Numbered from the stretch's first letter, positions 9,929 to 20,873 are shown. The stretch: 49,945 nt of DNA from Endotrypanum monterogeii (GCA_000333855.2 CM007321.1:198543-248487); one strand, 5' to 3'. A program made the numbers and translations. Notes: generated by a model from the sequence alone, not told the origin.

Positions 9929-12900
9929 ATGTCCTCGCCAGAAGACGCTGTGTCCCGCGCAAGCGCTAGTGGCGACCTGAGTCGCATTTTGGGAGCAGTG
10001 GGCGGTGCCCCGGCAATACGGCCCGACGCCCGCGCTCAGCCACCGGTAGACGCCCTCTCCCCTGCCCCCTTGGACGACTCCCTGTTGCAGGGTATACTGC
10101 TGGCCAAGGAATACATAGCGCTCCATAAAGGCATCGTGACGACGTCCGCAGCGGACGCGCCAGGAGCCCGTCATGGAGAAGTCGTCACCTCACTCGTCCA
10201 CCAGTCCGCCGCTCGACACCGGCCGTCATATCCCCATAACATCGTCGATGCAGGTGATGTCGTCGTCGCCACGGCAGATGCAAAGGTCCGCGACGATGGC
10301 GATTCTGGTGACACGAAGCACGCAAGGAGAAAGAACCGCAGCAGCAGCGCCGCCACCCGGCACCCACCGCTGCGGCGTGAGGCAGCACATGCGCTGCGGA
10401 TGGCTGTTGCTCTGAACCCGACTTTTATTTTGCCAGCGCGCGAGCGAGCTGTCACCCCTCAGCAGGCGAGCAGTGAAAGCATTAGTATGAGTGACCGAAG
10501 TAGTAGTAGCAGCAGCAGCAGCAGTCACAAGAATGACGACGCGGCCCTGCCCACCACCGCCTCCGTGGAGATGCAGATGGGTGCCGATAAAGAGAAGAAA
10601 AAAGGGGGTCGTGCTCGCCGGCGCCGCAGCAGACGCCACACGGCGGTGGCGTCGTCGTCGACAGAGATAGAGATGCGCAATGAACGAGGAGATGCGGCCA
10701 ACCGAACTGTCCCCACCACAACAGCTGGGGATAAGGACGCCACCGGGCACCTGGATTACTTGCCTGATGTCGATAACGCAGAACAGATGGTGGCGGAGCG
10801 CATGCATCTTCTCCGAGAGGGGGGTGCAGATGTTCCGCTGACCGGCTCCGTGAACCTGTTTCTCGACGCAACCCGCTTGGTGAGGCGAGCCAACCGCTTC
10901 CACTGCGGCCCAGTACCCTCTTGGCTTCGAGTGTACAGTGATGTGCTTTTTTTTTGTCACCACCACCTCGATCGTGAGGTAGTTGCATCTGTGAAGTCAA
11001 GCAGGGAAGACTCACCGCGGGGACGGTACCGCGTGGGCGGCAATGTCAAAGGTGTGGTGCAGCGACCGGCGGACGCCGTTTTGTTGCAGCTGCGCAGTGA
11101 CGTGGCGCGAGTGCGCCGATTGCGGGATGAGTTGAGTCGCAACAGCAACACCAAGGTCCCTCCCCTCTCATGCCGTGATGTGTACACAGCACGGCATGAG
11201 GTGTACCGTCCAGCGGAGCCTAACTGGGGAGGAACCTCTTCTTCTCCCATGGCAGATGAAGCCGCGGGGGCGGGGGCGGCGGGGATCGGCGACGTCGAAG
11301 GCGAGCGTGAGGCTCCGCTGGCTGTGTCCCAAGGTCCTCCGTCTTTGCGGCCCCCACCACCGCCCTGCTCCGCCCCGCCGCTGTCGCGATCCATGGAAGC
11401 GAAGGACTTGCAGCGCTCACTGCTGGCGCAGACAATCCCCGTCTGGCGCCGTCACGGCGCGGCAGTGAAGATGCTGACGGAACTGCTGAATTATCTGGAG
11501 GATCGGCTCAGCTCCTTCGAGGAGCAGCTCGAGGACCCGTCGCACGGAATGCTGTGGAAGCTCATCGGCGCCCCTGAGTCGGCAGGGGTCGATGGCACGG
11601 CGCCCCACACACGCCCGCCGGCGCTGGAGCGTGCCATCCAAGCGACCATTCGCAACACAATCATGAGCGATATCTTCTCCACCTCCTGGACGGCGCTGCC
11701 AAATCGCGGGTTGCGGCTTAGCGAAGCCTTCTCTCGTCGACAGACGCCGTGTGTCCATGCCGACTACGTCACCGTGTGGGACGCGCGGCCCCTGTATGAC
11801 TCGACAATGCTGCAGACGGTGCGCAGTGGCGGTGGCGCGGCGACGGCGACGGCCGCGGCCGCGATGGTCGGGGTTGATACGCGCAGGTCGTATTCGGTGC
11901 ACGTCGACTACGTACGCTTTGAGCCCTCCTTGGAGAGAGTGAGCTACCTGGGTGCCTTGGGTATTTTCACGGGGGCTGAGAGGAGTGGGGCGACGGCCGC
12001 GGCGGCGATAAGTACCTCTGCAGCCGACAACAGCAGTGTAGGTCGCTCCAGCACGCTCTCCGACACGATGGATTTGCTTTCCAGTCTGCTGTTGGGCTCC
12101 TACACCAGCGTGCTTTTCCCTTGCGACGTCGCCGCCACAGAAAACGGCGCAGCTGCTGACATACACGCCGCCCTGAACCTCGAGCAGCAACGCCGCGACC
12201 GAAGCCTGCAGGAGAGCTCCACGGCTCTGCTGCTGGCGCTGTCCGCGGCATCAACACAGCACGGCCTCATCGGCTTCAACCCCGAGGAATACATTATCTC
12301 ATCTCTGTTGAAGTACTATGAGCAGTACCGCCTCCTGCAGCTGAACCTGCTGCCCGTGCTCAAAAACCATCTATTCTACAGGGAACAGGTGCAGCAGCTG
12401 CAGCGACAGTCGCAGCGCAACAGCGACGTTGACGATCTTCAGAGACGGCTGGAGTCGCTGGAGCGGACTGCGGCGATGGTGGAGCGCGGCTTCCTGCATG
12501 CGATGATCCTCCTGTGGAACTCGGTCCTTATGCTTCGGCGGCAGCAATCGAGACAAGGGCCGCGTGGGGCTGAGAAGGTAGACGCTGGAACGGCAGATGA
12601 GCCGCCCATCATCGTCGAGGGACGACACAGCGGCAACCGAGGCAAACATAGAAAGCAAGAGCGACGCAGCGACAGCGCCCGTCGCCGCGGCCACCACCAC
12701 CTCTCTGCGACAACAGCAGATTCACTAGAACCGAAACATGGCCAACAACTTGACGAGACACAAATCGGGGCCTCGTCCGTGGTGCATCGCGTGAACCACA
12801 GCATCGTCCAGGACGACGTTGAGAATGTACGCTGCGACGGCGTCGGCATCGCCTCTGCGTCGCATGAGCACGACAATCGACGCACCTCCAGCCCACACTC

Positions 12901-15900
12901 TGCATCCCTCTTCTCTGCGTCGCCACTGGGGCAGCGACACCGACGGATGCAAAGGAGACCATCCGCTTCCGCGACCACCTCACGTCTGCTCGCAACCATA
13001 ACACCACATACCTCTGGAGAAAGCAACAGCAGGTTAAGCTGCCCTGCCGGCCATGGCGATGACGAAGGAGCGGGAGGAGAAGCTGCGCCGCCTCCCTCGC
13101 CACCGCCGCAAGGACAGGGGCACCACCGCCGGTTCCGCTTCTTCCTGCGCCGTTGTGGAACGTTTGACGAAACCCCTTACGTTGTTGGCGACGATCTCCT
13201 AGACTACGCTGCCGAGGTGGAAGGCACGGATGTGTTGGTGTCCAGCAGTCCGAGCGGCGTGGGGGGTGATACTGGTGGTGGTGGGTCAGAGACGACAGAG
13301 GCAGAGGCGGCGTCGCCGATGGTCCCTCGCGACGAACTGATGTACTTCCAGTTGGTCGTCTTCACGCGCTCGCGCGCGGCGATGGTGCCGCAGTACGTCG
13401 GCTGCACAACACCGCGGCCCATGACCTCTGCTCGGGTAGTTTTTTTCAATGAAACATTTGAGGTGCGGACGTTGCGTGAGCCGGCGGAGCTACTGCTGCA
13501 TCTCATCCCGATCCTAGATGGTCCCTCAAAGCACACGGTTGTGTCCACCGTCCGGTTGCGGCCGACGCTGACGCGCACGTACAGTCTGCTGCCCCTGCAG
13601 CCGCCCACAGCCTTTTTCTTTAACGGGCGGCTCTACGCGCGCCATCAGCAAGTGGCCCCCAGCTCCCAAGGCACCGCGGCGGCCAGCACCGCGGTGCAGG
13701 GGGTGCTGGCGGTCTCAACGACGTGGACGAGTAGCGAGGGCATGACCATACCACGAATCGAGCGGCTTTTCCTGAGAGGCGGCGGCAACACGGGTATCGC
13801 CGCCGACCCGCTAGACCCGCAGTACCTGCCGCTGCTCCGAATGCTGCGCGCTTATTATCAAGAGGAAGACATGCACCGCACCCGCACCGCCGGCAGCGTT
13901 GAAGCCCACTCCGCCTCGCGCCGAGGAAGGACTGCCGAGAAGGCGCGGCGCAGTGATGCAGCGGCGCGTGGCGTGACCTTCATCAGACCCTCCCATGACG
14001 ATGCGGGTAGCAGCGCCGGCGACCGCCACGCACACCCGGGTATCCGGCGCGCCAGGAGCGCGGTGGCAGCTCTAGAGGAGCGTGCTGCTACACTCAGCAG
14101 GGTGGGGGAAAGATTGCTGCGCAGCCGGTCCCTTGTGGCCATGGCAGAGAGAGGAAGGGGTGCGGTTGGGGCTTCGGCATCGAAATCTCAAGCAACGGAA
14201 GCAACGCCTCTCCCTCTCCGTGACCATGTGAGCATCGACCACTATGCCGTAAAGGAAACTCTTGAGCGTTTGCCGGATGCTCGGCTGCGACACCTACACC
14301 GACGATGGCTGATCCAGGTGGACCGAATCAAGGCGGCCAGCGAGGTGGAGGCGCGTCTCTTTGCGCGTCCGATGGCGTTGGACGAAGAAGATACCTATGC
14401 GCTGCTGAAGACGTTGAAGCGCACGGTGGGGCGAGAGGAGGCGGACTGGCTCAGAGTCCACGGAGAGGCAACGGCAGCAAACTTCAACCTCGCGCACTAC
14501 TACTCAGCCCCGTCGGCTATCTCAGGGCTCATGCTCAGCCCGCTGTCATCGGAAGCGAAACGAAAGCTCTGGCAGGAGCGGCAGCGGCGCCTCCTGCTGA
14601 CGCTCAAGGCGCGACACCAGCTGACGGACGCGGAGAAGTACGAGGCGGTGGTGCGGGTGCCGAAGCTGGCGCCGAAGCGCGTCTTTGACTTCACCCCGCG
14701 CAGCCAACTCAACCCCCATCGAAAGATGCGCCCCAAAACCGAGCACATCGATCGCGCCCTCCTGGCGCGTCGCCACGACAGCCGAATTGTCATTCACATC
14801 ATGAAGGCGCACAACCTGCCCTTGCGCGCAGATGGCACGCCGCTGGAACCATTTATGGAAGCCTCCTTCGTATCCGAGGCGGCCTACACACGCAGTGAGG
14901 TGGGAAGCAATCCTTCGTGGTTTGAGTCGCTCGATCTTCCCTTTCAGCCACTCAACTTTGAAGAGGAGACGCTGGGGATGATCGACGATGATGTCATCAT
15001 CTCGCTCTACGACAAGGTGGAGGTTCAGATGGCGCCGTCCACGAGCACGATGGCGGCTGTGGCGCATGAGACACACTACCGCACCGAGCGGCGCTTCATC
15101 GGCACGTTACATATTCCCTTCTACGCCCTGCACGAAGCGAGTCAGGCGCGCATCGAGGGTGTGTATCCCTTGCACATGCCTCGCTGGCTTCTCGGCTACG
15201 ACACGCTCCTGCCATACAGCGACGGGGTGGAGGGTGAGGCTGCAGGGCACCGTGTCTTGCCTGGTGGTGCCCTGGGTCTCGGCACCGCCACGCCGGCATC
15301 CAACCCATTTGGCGGTGTCGAGCGCCTCCCTGAGAAGCACTCCGAGGAGTCCTCTGCCAGCCTGCGACCAGTGACACCCAGCGCCGGCACACACCGTCAA
15401 ACAATCGAGCCCACCGTGCAGCTGTACATGTCTCTCTGGCCGCCTCTGCAGCGCGAGCCGCCCCCTGGGCTTAGCCCCGCCGAGCTGAGTCGCAAGGTGG
15501 CCGAGCTGATTGTATCGCCACAGCTGCGGTACCTGCACCACGTAGCGCTGCGGTGGCAGCAAGCAGCCTTGAAGGCGGTCAGGGCGATTGGGAAGATCAA
15601 TGCGCAGGCGTCGACGCGGCTTATCGAGCCCTTCGTCCGGTGCTCGACGGGTGATGTGATGCTGTTGTGCCGCTACCTTCTTCCGCGCGGCGGGCCCCCG
15701 CCGCCGTCGGTGCGCACCGTCTACGAGGCCATCCGCTATGTCTCCCTTGTCCCGCTCGTGACGAACATGATGTCTTATGGGGACAAGGGTGTGTGGGGCA
15801 CGAATGCGGAGCTGCTGGTGATGCGCTCAGGCGACTACGAAGAGCTTGCCATGCTGCTCGTGCACTTCCTACGTCACCTGGCCCCGAACCGGCCAACCTA

Positions 15901-16876
15901 CGCCGTCCTCGGCAGCGGCACCATCTGCAAGCGAACCGTGTTAGTGCTCCACGCATTCGATCACACCGAGTGGGTCCTCATCGACCCCCGCTCGGGCCGG
16001 ATGGTGTCGGTTGGGAAACCGTACGGCACCGCGCTGCGTGACGTGTACATGGTCATCTCGCATGATCAGCTGTGGGCGAATGTCCAACTCTCGGGCTTCC
16101 CGCACCGCATGACGTGGGACCTCTCAAACCGGGCGCACTGGCTACCGTGCTTCGACAGAACAAAAGACAAACACATCGCACTCTGCGCCCCTCACCTCTT
16201 CCCGATACAGCGTGAAGTGAATATCTTCTCCCCGTCGAACCCCGTGAAGGCACGCGAGGTGGAGCTGGAGCTGCGCGGTTATATCAAGAAAGCTCTGATG
16301 ACGTGGCGCAACGGCTGCCCGCCTGCCTACCACCGCGGTGTGGAGACGATCCTGCGAACGCTGCTGGTGGCCTCTGAAGAAGAGCGGTGTACGTGCGGGA
16401 CATCGTGGCGCAGCGACATCACGCTGAGCGCCGCTGCGCGGTTGAGTGAGTACTTCGGCGAGAACGTCACAGGCGAACCGGGGAACAGCAACGGCGCCGC
16501 CAAGCCCAAACGACGGCGACACCGCAACTCCCGTCACCGCAGCGCCAGCACGAGCCCCCGGCACGACGACGACGACGCCGATGAGCACACGCGCGCAGAA
16601 GATATCACATCCCCTCAACCGGAAACGGCGGCTGCCGCTGCGGCGGTCGTCGTCCCCTCCAGCGTGCGTCCGCTTCGGTTGATCGGCTCACCCGTGATGG
16701 GCTCCTACAACCCATGTGACCCTCAGTTCCACGAACTGCTGCAGAATATTTTTGAATGTGCAGTCCACGAGGTGAGCACGAACGAAGTGAGCTTCGCCAT
16801 CGCCACATACGTCAAGAGCTACACCAGTGATGTATGCGCCATGTGGGCCTTCGTGGTCGCCATATGTCGTGGGTGA
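9929..16876 (+). CDS. CC2D2A/MKS6-like transition-zone protein (C2 plus transglutaminase-like domain)
   Basis: This is a 2315-residue protein. The N-terminal third is disordered (poly-Ser at 190-200, basic KKKGGRARRRRSRR). A central part has helices and a likely coiled coil (about 820-870, QQLQRQSQRNSDVDDLQRRL), then a long disordered insert. A C2 domain begins at about residue 1619 (RIVIHIMKAHNLPLRADG, with NPSWFESLDLPF further on). A C-terminal transglutaminase/peptidase-like domain spans about 1905-2077, with blocks RYVSLVPLVTNMM, GDYEELAMLLVHFL, GSGTICKRTVLVLHAFDHTEWVLIDP and DQLWANVQLS. These match the C-terminal domain of CC2D2A, including its apparent loss of the catalytic triad. CC2D2A/MKS6 is a ciliary transition-zone component of the MKS complex that gates the flagellum base. 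Human CC2D2A is about 1620 aa, so this copy is longer because of disordered inserts. The ATG at 9929 is the first in frame. The HYLS1-like gene downstream is also a basal-body factor. Confidence 0.82.
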   Translation: MSSPEDAVSRASASGDLSRILGAVGGAPAIRPDARAQPPVDALSPAPLDDSLLQGILLAKEYIALHKGIVTTSAADAPGARHGEVVTSLVHQSAARHRPSYPHNIVDAGDVVVATADAKVRDDGDSGDTKHARRKNRSSSAATRHPPLRREAAHALRMAVALNPTFILPARERAVTPQQASSESISMSDRSSSSSSSSSHKNDDAALPTTASVEMQMGADKEKKKGGRARRRRSRRHTAVASSSTEIEMRNERGDAANRTVPTTTAGDKDATGHLDYLPDVDNAEQMVAERMHLLREGGADVPLTGSVNLFLDATRLVRRANRFHCGPVPSWLRVYSDVLFFCHHHLDREVVASVKSSREDSPRGRYRVGGNVKGVVQRPADAVLLQLRSDVARVRRLRDELSRNSNTKVPPLSCRDVYTARHEVYRPAEPNWGGTSSSPMADEAAGAGAAGIGDVEGEREAPLAVSQGPPSLRPPPPPCSAPPLSRSMEAKDLQRSLLAQTIPVWRRHGAAVKMLTELLNYLEDRLSSFEEQLEDPSHGMLWKLIGAPESAGVDGTAPHTRPPALERAIQATIRNTIMSDIFSTSWTALPNRGLRLSEAFSRRQTPCVHADYVTVWDARPLYDSTMLQTVRSGGGAATATAAAAMVGVDTRRSYSVHVDYVRFEPSLERVSYLGALGIFTGAERSGATAAAAISTSAADNSSVGRSSTLSDTMDLLSSLLLGSYTSVLFPCDVAATENGAAADIHAALNLEQQRRDRSLQESSTALLLALSAASTQHGLIGFNPEEYIISSLLKYYEQYRLLQLNLLPVLKNHLFYREQVQQLQRQSQRNSDVDDLQRRLESLERTAAMVERGFLHAMILLWNSVLMLRRQQSRQGPRGAEKVDAGTADEPPIIVEGRHSGNRGKHRKQERRSDSARRRGHHHLSATTADSLEPKHGQQLDETQIGASSVVHRVNHSIVQDDVENVRCDGVGIASASHEHDNRRTSSPHSASLFSASPLGQRHRRMQRRPSASATTSRLLATITPHTSGESNSRLSCPAGHGDDEGAGGEAAPPPSPPPQGQGHHRRFRFFLRRCGTFDETPYVVGDDLLDYAAEVEGTDVLVSSSPSGVGGDTGGGGSETTEAEAASPMVPRDELMYFQLVVFTRSRAAMVPQYVGCTTPRPMTSARVVFFNETFEVRTLREPAELLLHLIPILDGPSKHTVVSTVRLRPTLTRTYSLLPLQPPTAFFFNGRLYARHQQVAPSSQGTAAASTAVQGVLAVSTTWTSSEGMTIPRIERLFLRGGGNTGIAADPLDPQYLPLLRMLRAYYQEEDMHRTRTAGSVEAHSASRRGRTAEKARRSDAAARGVTFIRPSHDDAGSSAGDRHAHPGIRRARSAVAALEERAATLSRVGERLLRSRSLVAMAERGRGAVGASASKSQATEATPLPLRDHVSIDHYAVKETLERLPDARLRHLHRRWLIQVDRIKAASEVEARLFARPMALDEEDTYALLKTLKRTVGREEADWLRVHGEATAANFNLAHYYSAPSAISGLMLSPLSSEAKRKLWQERQRRLLLTLKARHQLTDAEKYEAVVRVPKLAPKRVFDFTPRSQLNPHRKMRPKTEHIDRALLARRHDSRIVIHIMKAHNLPLRADGTPLEPFMEASFVSEAAYTRSEVGSNPSWFESLDLPFQPLNFEEETLGMIDDDVIISLYDKVEVQMAPSTSTMAAVAHETHYRTERRFIGTLHIPFYALHEASQARIEGVYPLHMPRWLLGYDTLLPYSDGVEGEAAGHRVLPGGALGLGTATPASNPFGGVERLPEKHSEESSASLRPVTPSAGTHRQTIEPTVQLYMSLWPPLQREPPPGLSPAELSRKVAELIVSPQLRYLHHVALRWQQAALKAVRAIGKINAQASTRLIEPFVRCSTGDVMLLCRYLLPRGGPPPPSVRTVYEAIRYVSLVPLVTNMMSYGDKGVWGTNAELLVMRSGDYEELAMLLVHFLRHLAPNRPTYAVLGSGTICKRTVLVLHAFDHTEWVLIDPRSGRMVSVGKPYGTALRDVYMVISHDQLWANVQLSGFPHRMTWDLSNRAHWLPCFDRTKDKHIALCAPHLFPIQREVNIFSPSNPVKAREVELELRGYIKKALMTWRNGCPPAYHRGVETILRTLLVASEEERCTCGTSWRSDITLSAAARLSEYFGENVTGEPGNSNGAAKPKRRRHRNSRHRSASTSPRHDDDDADEHTRAEDITSPQPETAAAAAAVVVPSSVRPLRLIGSPVMGSYNPCDPQFHELLQNIFECAVHEVSTNEVSFAIATYVKSYTSDVCAMWAFVVAICRG

Positions 16877-17325
16877 TGCTATTCGAAGGATAAACGACGA
16901 TGAACACACCACCCAGAAGGAGGAAGAGACATGCGCTTCATAACGGCGTGCGAGTGATGGACACAGACGCATACAAAGCAACGCAACGCAACGCAACACA
17001 CACACACAACAAAAAAAAAAAAGAGTACGAGAAGGAAACGTGATGCTTGTGTTGGCGATGGTGCATGGAAACAAAAACAACGTGGAGAAGCGATGAACGT
17101 AAGAAATAGTCGAACATCCGAGCACACACACACACTCATCCCCCTCCTCATCTCCCTCCCTCCCACTCATCCCCCCCCCCCCCACCACACACACACACTC
17201 ATCCCCCTTTTCACTACATGTACACTTCAAGGGGAGCGCGACAAACACGTACATTATGCAAAGAAATACGTGGAAAAGAGAGGAGTGACAGAAAGAAGAG
17301 GAGGAGGGAAAAAAAAAGAGAGAAG
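16877..17325. other. Spacer with polypyrimidine tract
   Basis: No gene is seen. The spacer contains a short CAACG repeat at about 16980-17000 and a long C/T-rich stretch with CA repeats (17125-17215), which probably directs trans-splicing of the gene at 17326. Confidence 0.5.
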
Positions 17326-19377
17326 ATGATCTCAAAAGCTGCATTCATGATACAGGAGAATGTGCGTCGACATTACGTCATGATCACCGATGTGTGGAAC
17401 CCCAACACCTTCTTTGTGCGCGGCCGTCTTCCCTTTCCGCAAGGCATGATGGCCATTGCTGCGGTCTTCAAAAATCAATGCCCTGCGGATGTTTACGCAC
17501 ACCCGTATTTTATCGAAAAACAGAGCGACCCCTCCCAGCCGTCGCCGCAGCTGCACCTGACGGAGGAGTCACAGGGCATCATGAAAGTCATGAGCGGGCT
17601 CCGCTACATGCGGGATGACAACGCAAAACTCGATAACACGATGGTGGTCGTCACCGACTACAACGTCGAAGTAGAGGGGCGTATGCCGCGCGTGCCGCAA
17701 GCTGCGTCGCCGTCGCCGTCGCCTGCTGGGCTGGCAATGGCGCCCGCGCAGGAGGAGAGCCATGGGGGTTTGTTAGAGGACAAACTCCCCGCTGGCAAGT
17801 CTGCGGGAACCTCATCGGGGCTCACACTGGAGCAGCGCGCCAAGCTTCGCCGCCCTGTTCACCGCGCTGCCCAGGTCCCCTACGGCGGCGGCAGTGCCGG
17901 CTTGGGTCTCGGTAGCCCAGCCGCCACTGGCATGCAGCCATACAATGCGAGCGACACGAAGGAGTGTGGCGTTGCTGGTGCGACTACTGCTGCGGTGCAC
18001 CAAAAGACGCCCGGCTACTCTTCCTTTCCCACCCCGGAAGACTGCGCAATGGATGCGTGGATGTCGTACCGCTATCTGAAGGCCGCCATCCTGGGCGGCC
18101 GTGAGCTGCAGGAGGTTGGAGAAGACAGCCCCACGCGTGGCGTAGATGCGTCTGCGCTGTTCGAGGAGCGTACCGGCGGCTACACCGTCGTGTATAACCC
18201 CATCGAAGTCGACGAGAGAACTTTTGTCGAGCTCTTATTGAAATGTAAGCGAGAGGAGCGCGTTGTGAGGGCGGTCGTCGTGCCCACGCGACCGGCGTGG
18301 CGACACTTGCAAGTGTGGGCAGACATCTTCCCTGATGCGGAGCTGATCACCAGCGGCGAGGTGCCGCTGATACCGGGGAAGGCCGGGTGGCCTTCAGACA
18401 CCGGCGGCAGAGCCGGTGCAGGTGGCGTCGTCGTCTCAGAGTCAGATGCAACAAATTGTCTGAAGAAGAGTACGGAGGTCGCCGCTGCGGCCCTCTCCGG
18501 GTCGGCTACGTCCATCACCGAGCGGCGCGGTGGGTGTCAGGACATGGGCAACGGCATGTTGGGGCTATCGTTTCCCGAGGTGGACTGGCACGCCGAGGCG
18601 GCGCTTGAGAAGCAGCGCGCCGAGGAGGCGGCCGCTAAGGCAGAAGCGATGGCGCAGGCAGCGGCCGTTGCCGCGCAGCGCGAGCGCCAGCACAGTACGG
18701 CACTGCGACAGAATCGATCGAGCACGCCTGATACAAGTGGCCCAGAACAGGAAGAGGAAGAGGAGGACAGCAGAGACGGCGACCCTGTTGACGTGCTGTG
18801 GCGTGACGCCACTTTCTTCACGGAGAAGCGTGCGCAGGCGATTGGACTGCGTGAGGGCGATGCGTCGCGTCTTCGTATCCTGTCACCGCTCGCTTCGACC
18901 ATGACGAAGCCCCCGGTGGAGGCTCTGCGCCTCACCCCCACCATTGAGCTCCTCCGCATTGCTGGTGACTCCGTGACCGAAGAATATGTTTTGTTTGACG
19001 CCAACAGCAACACTCTTGCGTGCACCGATCTATACCACGGCGAGTACGCCGACCTCGACCCAGCGAACTCGTGGATGTGCCGTGTGTGGTTCAAACTCAT
19101 GAAGCGCGGCAATTACAAACGCAAAGACTTGGTGCCACGGTACAAGTGGCTGCAGGTGCGCCAACAAAACTCACTCCACGTAATCCAGTCGGCCCTCGAC
19201 GACTTGACACGCCAGAGACCCATCCAGTGTATCCTCAGCGCGCACGGCACACCACCGCTGGACGGCATGGATGCAGTCAACACATTGCGAGCCCAGTGGA
19301 ACTTGCCCCCACTGCACCCCACAGAGAGAGGCCACAGGGCTGCCGCCAGTGAAAAGGAGAAGGAACCCACTCGATGA
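17326..19377 (+). CDS. DUF4336-like protein with large internal insert
   Basis: This is a 683-aa protein. The frame is open from 17218, but that segment is purine-rich 5' UTR, so the ATG at 17326 is used. Three separated blocks resemble DUF4336, a family of metallo-beta-lactamase-like fold proteins of unknown function. They are the opening strand GYTVVYNPIEVDERTFVELL (about 285-304), the VVRAVVVPTRPAWRHLQVWADIFPDAELI block (about 314-342, with the family's 'position-P-x-x-x-H' and 'W...FP.A' pattern), and a C-terminal part (about 553-640) with LFDANSNTLACTDLYHGEYADL and CILSAHGTPP. Between the second and third blocks lies an insert of about 200 residues: Gly/Ala-rich sequence, an Ala/Glu coiled-coil (424-460) and an acidic run. 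The first 120 residues form a further conserved-looking region with no recognised domain. The DUF4336 call is from pattern recognition only. Confidence 0.65.
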   Translation: MISKAAFMIQENVRRHYVMITDVWNPNTFFVRGRLPFPQGMMAIAAVFKNQCPADVYAHPYFIEKQSDPSQPSPQLHLTEESQGIMKVMSGLRYMRDDNAKLDNTMVVVTDYNVEVEGRMPRVPQAASPSPSPAGLAMAPAQEESHGGLLEDKLPAGKSAGTSSGLTLEQRAKLRRPVHRAAQVPYGGGSAGLGLGSPAATGMQPYNASDTKECGVAGATTAAVHQKTPGYSSFPTPEDCAMDAWMSYRYLKAAILGGRELQEVGEDSPTRGVDASALFEERTGGYTVVYNPIEVDERTFVELLLKCKREERVVRAVVVPTRPAWRHLQVWADIFPDAELITSGEVPLIPGKAGWPSDTGGRAGAGGVVVSESDATNCLKKSTEVAAAALSGSATSITERRGGCQDMGNGMLGLSFPEVDWHAEAALEKQRAEEAAAKAEAMAQAAAVAAQRERQHSTALRQNRSSTPDTSGPEQEEEEEDSRDGDPVDVLWRDATFFTEKRAQAIGLREGDASRLRILSPLASTMTKPPVEALRLTPTIELLRIAGDSVTEEYVLFDANSNTLACTDLYHGEYADLDPANSWMCRVWFKLMKRGNYKRKDLVPRYKWLQVRQQNSLHVIQSALDDLTRQRPIQCILSAHGTPPLDGMDAVNTLRAQWNLPPLHPTERGHRAAASEKEKEPTR

Positions 19378-19910
19378 AGACGCCCTGCATACTGCTGCCC
19401 CGTCCTCCCCCCCCCTCCTCCTCCTCCCCTTCACGCATGTCTCGCACAGAGCTGCGCGGATGTGGAATGAGAAGAGCGGAGGCATGGCGTAGCGTCACGC
19501 TTTTTATGAAATAGATAGCGGTAAATACCACCACCACACCCCTTTTTTTTGTGCCCGAAAATCTGATGAACATGGTTGACCGACACAAGTGCGCACCAAA
19601 AAAAAAAAAGGGGGCGGGGGGTCAGGGTACACCTCGCGTATCGGCGCGGGAGGAAGCGCACACACACACAAATCCACTTTTGGCGCTGCTGAGCAGCCCC
19701 CCACCCCCTCCTATCACTGTCAGTGGCTGCAACTGCTGTGTTTGTGATAACTCTGGGCATGTTAAGGTGCGTGATGCGCGGCGCAGGCCGTATCTTCCCC
19801 TCCCTACGTCCACCGGCCGCCACCACTCCAACCCACACTTCTTCTGCTCTTCGACACACACACACACACATGTATAATATATATATATATATATTATATT
19901 GCTTTCCAGC
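19378..19910. other. Spacer with homopolymers and TA/CA repeats
   Basis: No gene is seen. There is poly(T) at 19542-19550, poly(A) at about 19597-19608, CA repeats (about 19660 and 19856-19870) and a TA run (19876-19900). A short tract ends in AG at 19908-19909, only 1 nt before the next ATG, so the acceptor actually used is more likely further upstream. Confidence 0.5.
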
Positions 19911-20873
19911 ATGTCGACGGAAAAAAACGAAGCTGTCCACGCCGACGGTGGCGACGTGGGCGATGAGGCTCAAATGTTTTCAGGGTGCAGTGTTCACCGC
20001 AACCCGTCCATGCGCGTCGGCCACCACACTGTCAGCCGGCTTGAGTTGAGCCTCCCGCGAGGCTTATCCAGCAGCCAACGTGCACATGGGACAATCTCCC
20101 GCTTCGAGTGGCTACGGCCCTGGCGCAGTCCCCAAGACTGCCGTGAGGGTGGCGTCACTCTCCTGCACACGATCCAGAACATCGTGGTGAAGGCGCCGCA
20201 TTCGAGGCTAGCCAGCGTCAATGAGGTGCGTGCTGCCGGCAAGGCCGCCGGAGATAGGGAGGCCACACCGCTGGAGAACAGGTCCCACACCCTGAAGGGC
20301 TCTCTCCCCACGTCGGATGTATGGCTTGACGGCGTGGCGAGCCGCACCACGTTCCCCAGTGACAGTCCTGATGTCATTGCCCCCGCTAGACGCCGTGTGG
20401 CATCGCCCGTCTCACGCGCGGAGACTCGGCGCTCGACTGACGTGTCGCGAGGAAAATCGCCGCCGCCGCCGCCGCACCAGCAGCAGCAGCAGCAGTACTG
20501 TACGAGCAGCGCATCCCTTAGCGACAATGAGGTCCTGAGCATGGAACCGGTACTCGAATCTCAGGGGCACGTGCCTGCAGGCGTCTGCAGAGCCAGCTCA
20601 GCGTCAGTGGTACCAGCGATCCCGAACTTTGAGGAGATGATAGCAAGGCAGGAGATAATCCGTGAGCGCGAGCACGAGGAACTGCAGCAGCACCCCCATC
20701 CCCGCAGCGAGGTGGCTCAACGTAAGCGAAGTGCCTTGGTCAGCGACGACGATGGCGATGATGATGACGATGCCCTTCGTCCTCCTAACGCGTGCCAGAG
20801 CTCCCCGGGCGGTGGGTGCGTCCGGACAGCGCGTCCTGGTGCCCAGCGGCCACCAGCCGGGCACGAGCGATGA
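19911..20873 (+). CDS. Hypothetical disordered protein
   Basis: This is a 320-aa protein starting at the ATG at 19911 (MSTEKNEAVHADGG). I recognise no domain. The N-terminal 100 residues look folded (LELSLPRGLSSSQRAHGTIS, FEWLRPWRSP). The rest is low-complexity: a Pro run followed by poly-Gln (near 185-195), a short charged helix FEEMIARQEIIREREHEELQ (about 239-258) that could form a coiled coil, and an acidic DDDGDDDDD run (about 280-288). Its position in the + strand unit and GC-rich codons support a real gene. No targeting signal is obvious. Confidence 0.6.
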   Translation: MSTEKNEAVHADGGDVGDEAQMFSGCSVHRNPSMRVGHHTVSRLELSLPRGLSSSQRAHGTISRFEWLRPWRSPQDCREGGVTLLHTIQNIVVKAPHSRLASVNEVRAAGKAAGDREATPLENRSHTLKGSLPTSDVWLDGVASRTTFPSDSPDVIAPARRRVASPVSRAETRRSTDVSRGKSPPPPPHQQQQQQYCTSSASLSDNEVLSMEPVLESQGHVPAGVCRASSASVVPAIPNFEEMIARQEIIREREHEELQQHPHPRSEVAQRKRSALVSDDDGDDDDDALRPPNACQSSPGGGCVRTARPGAQRPPAGHER

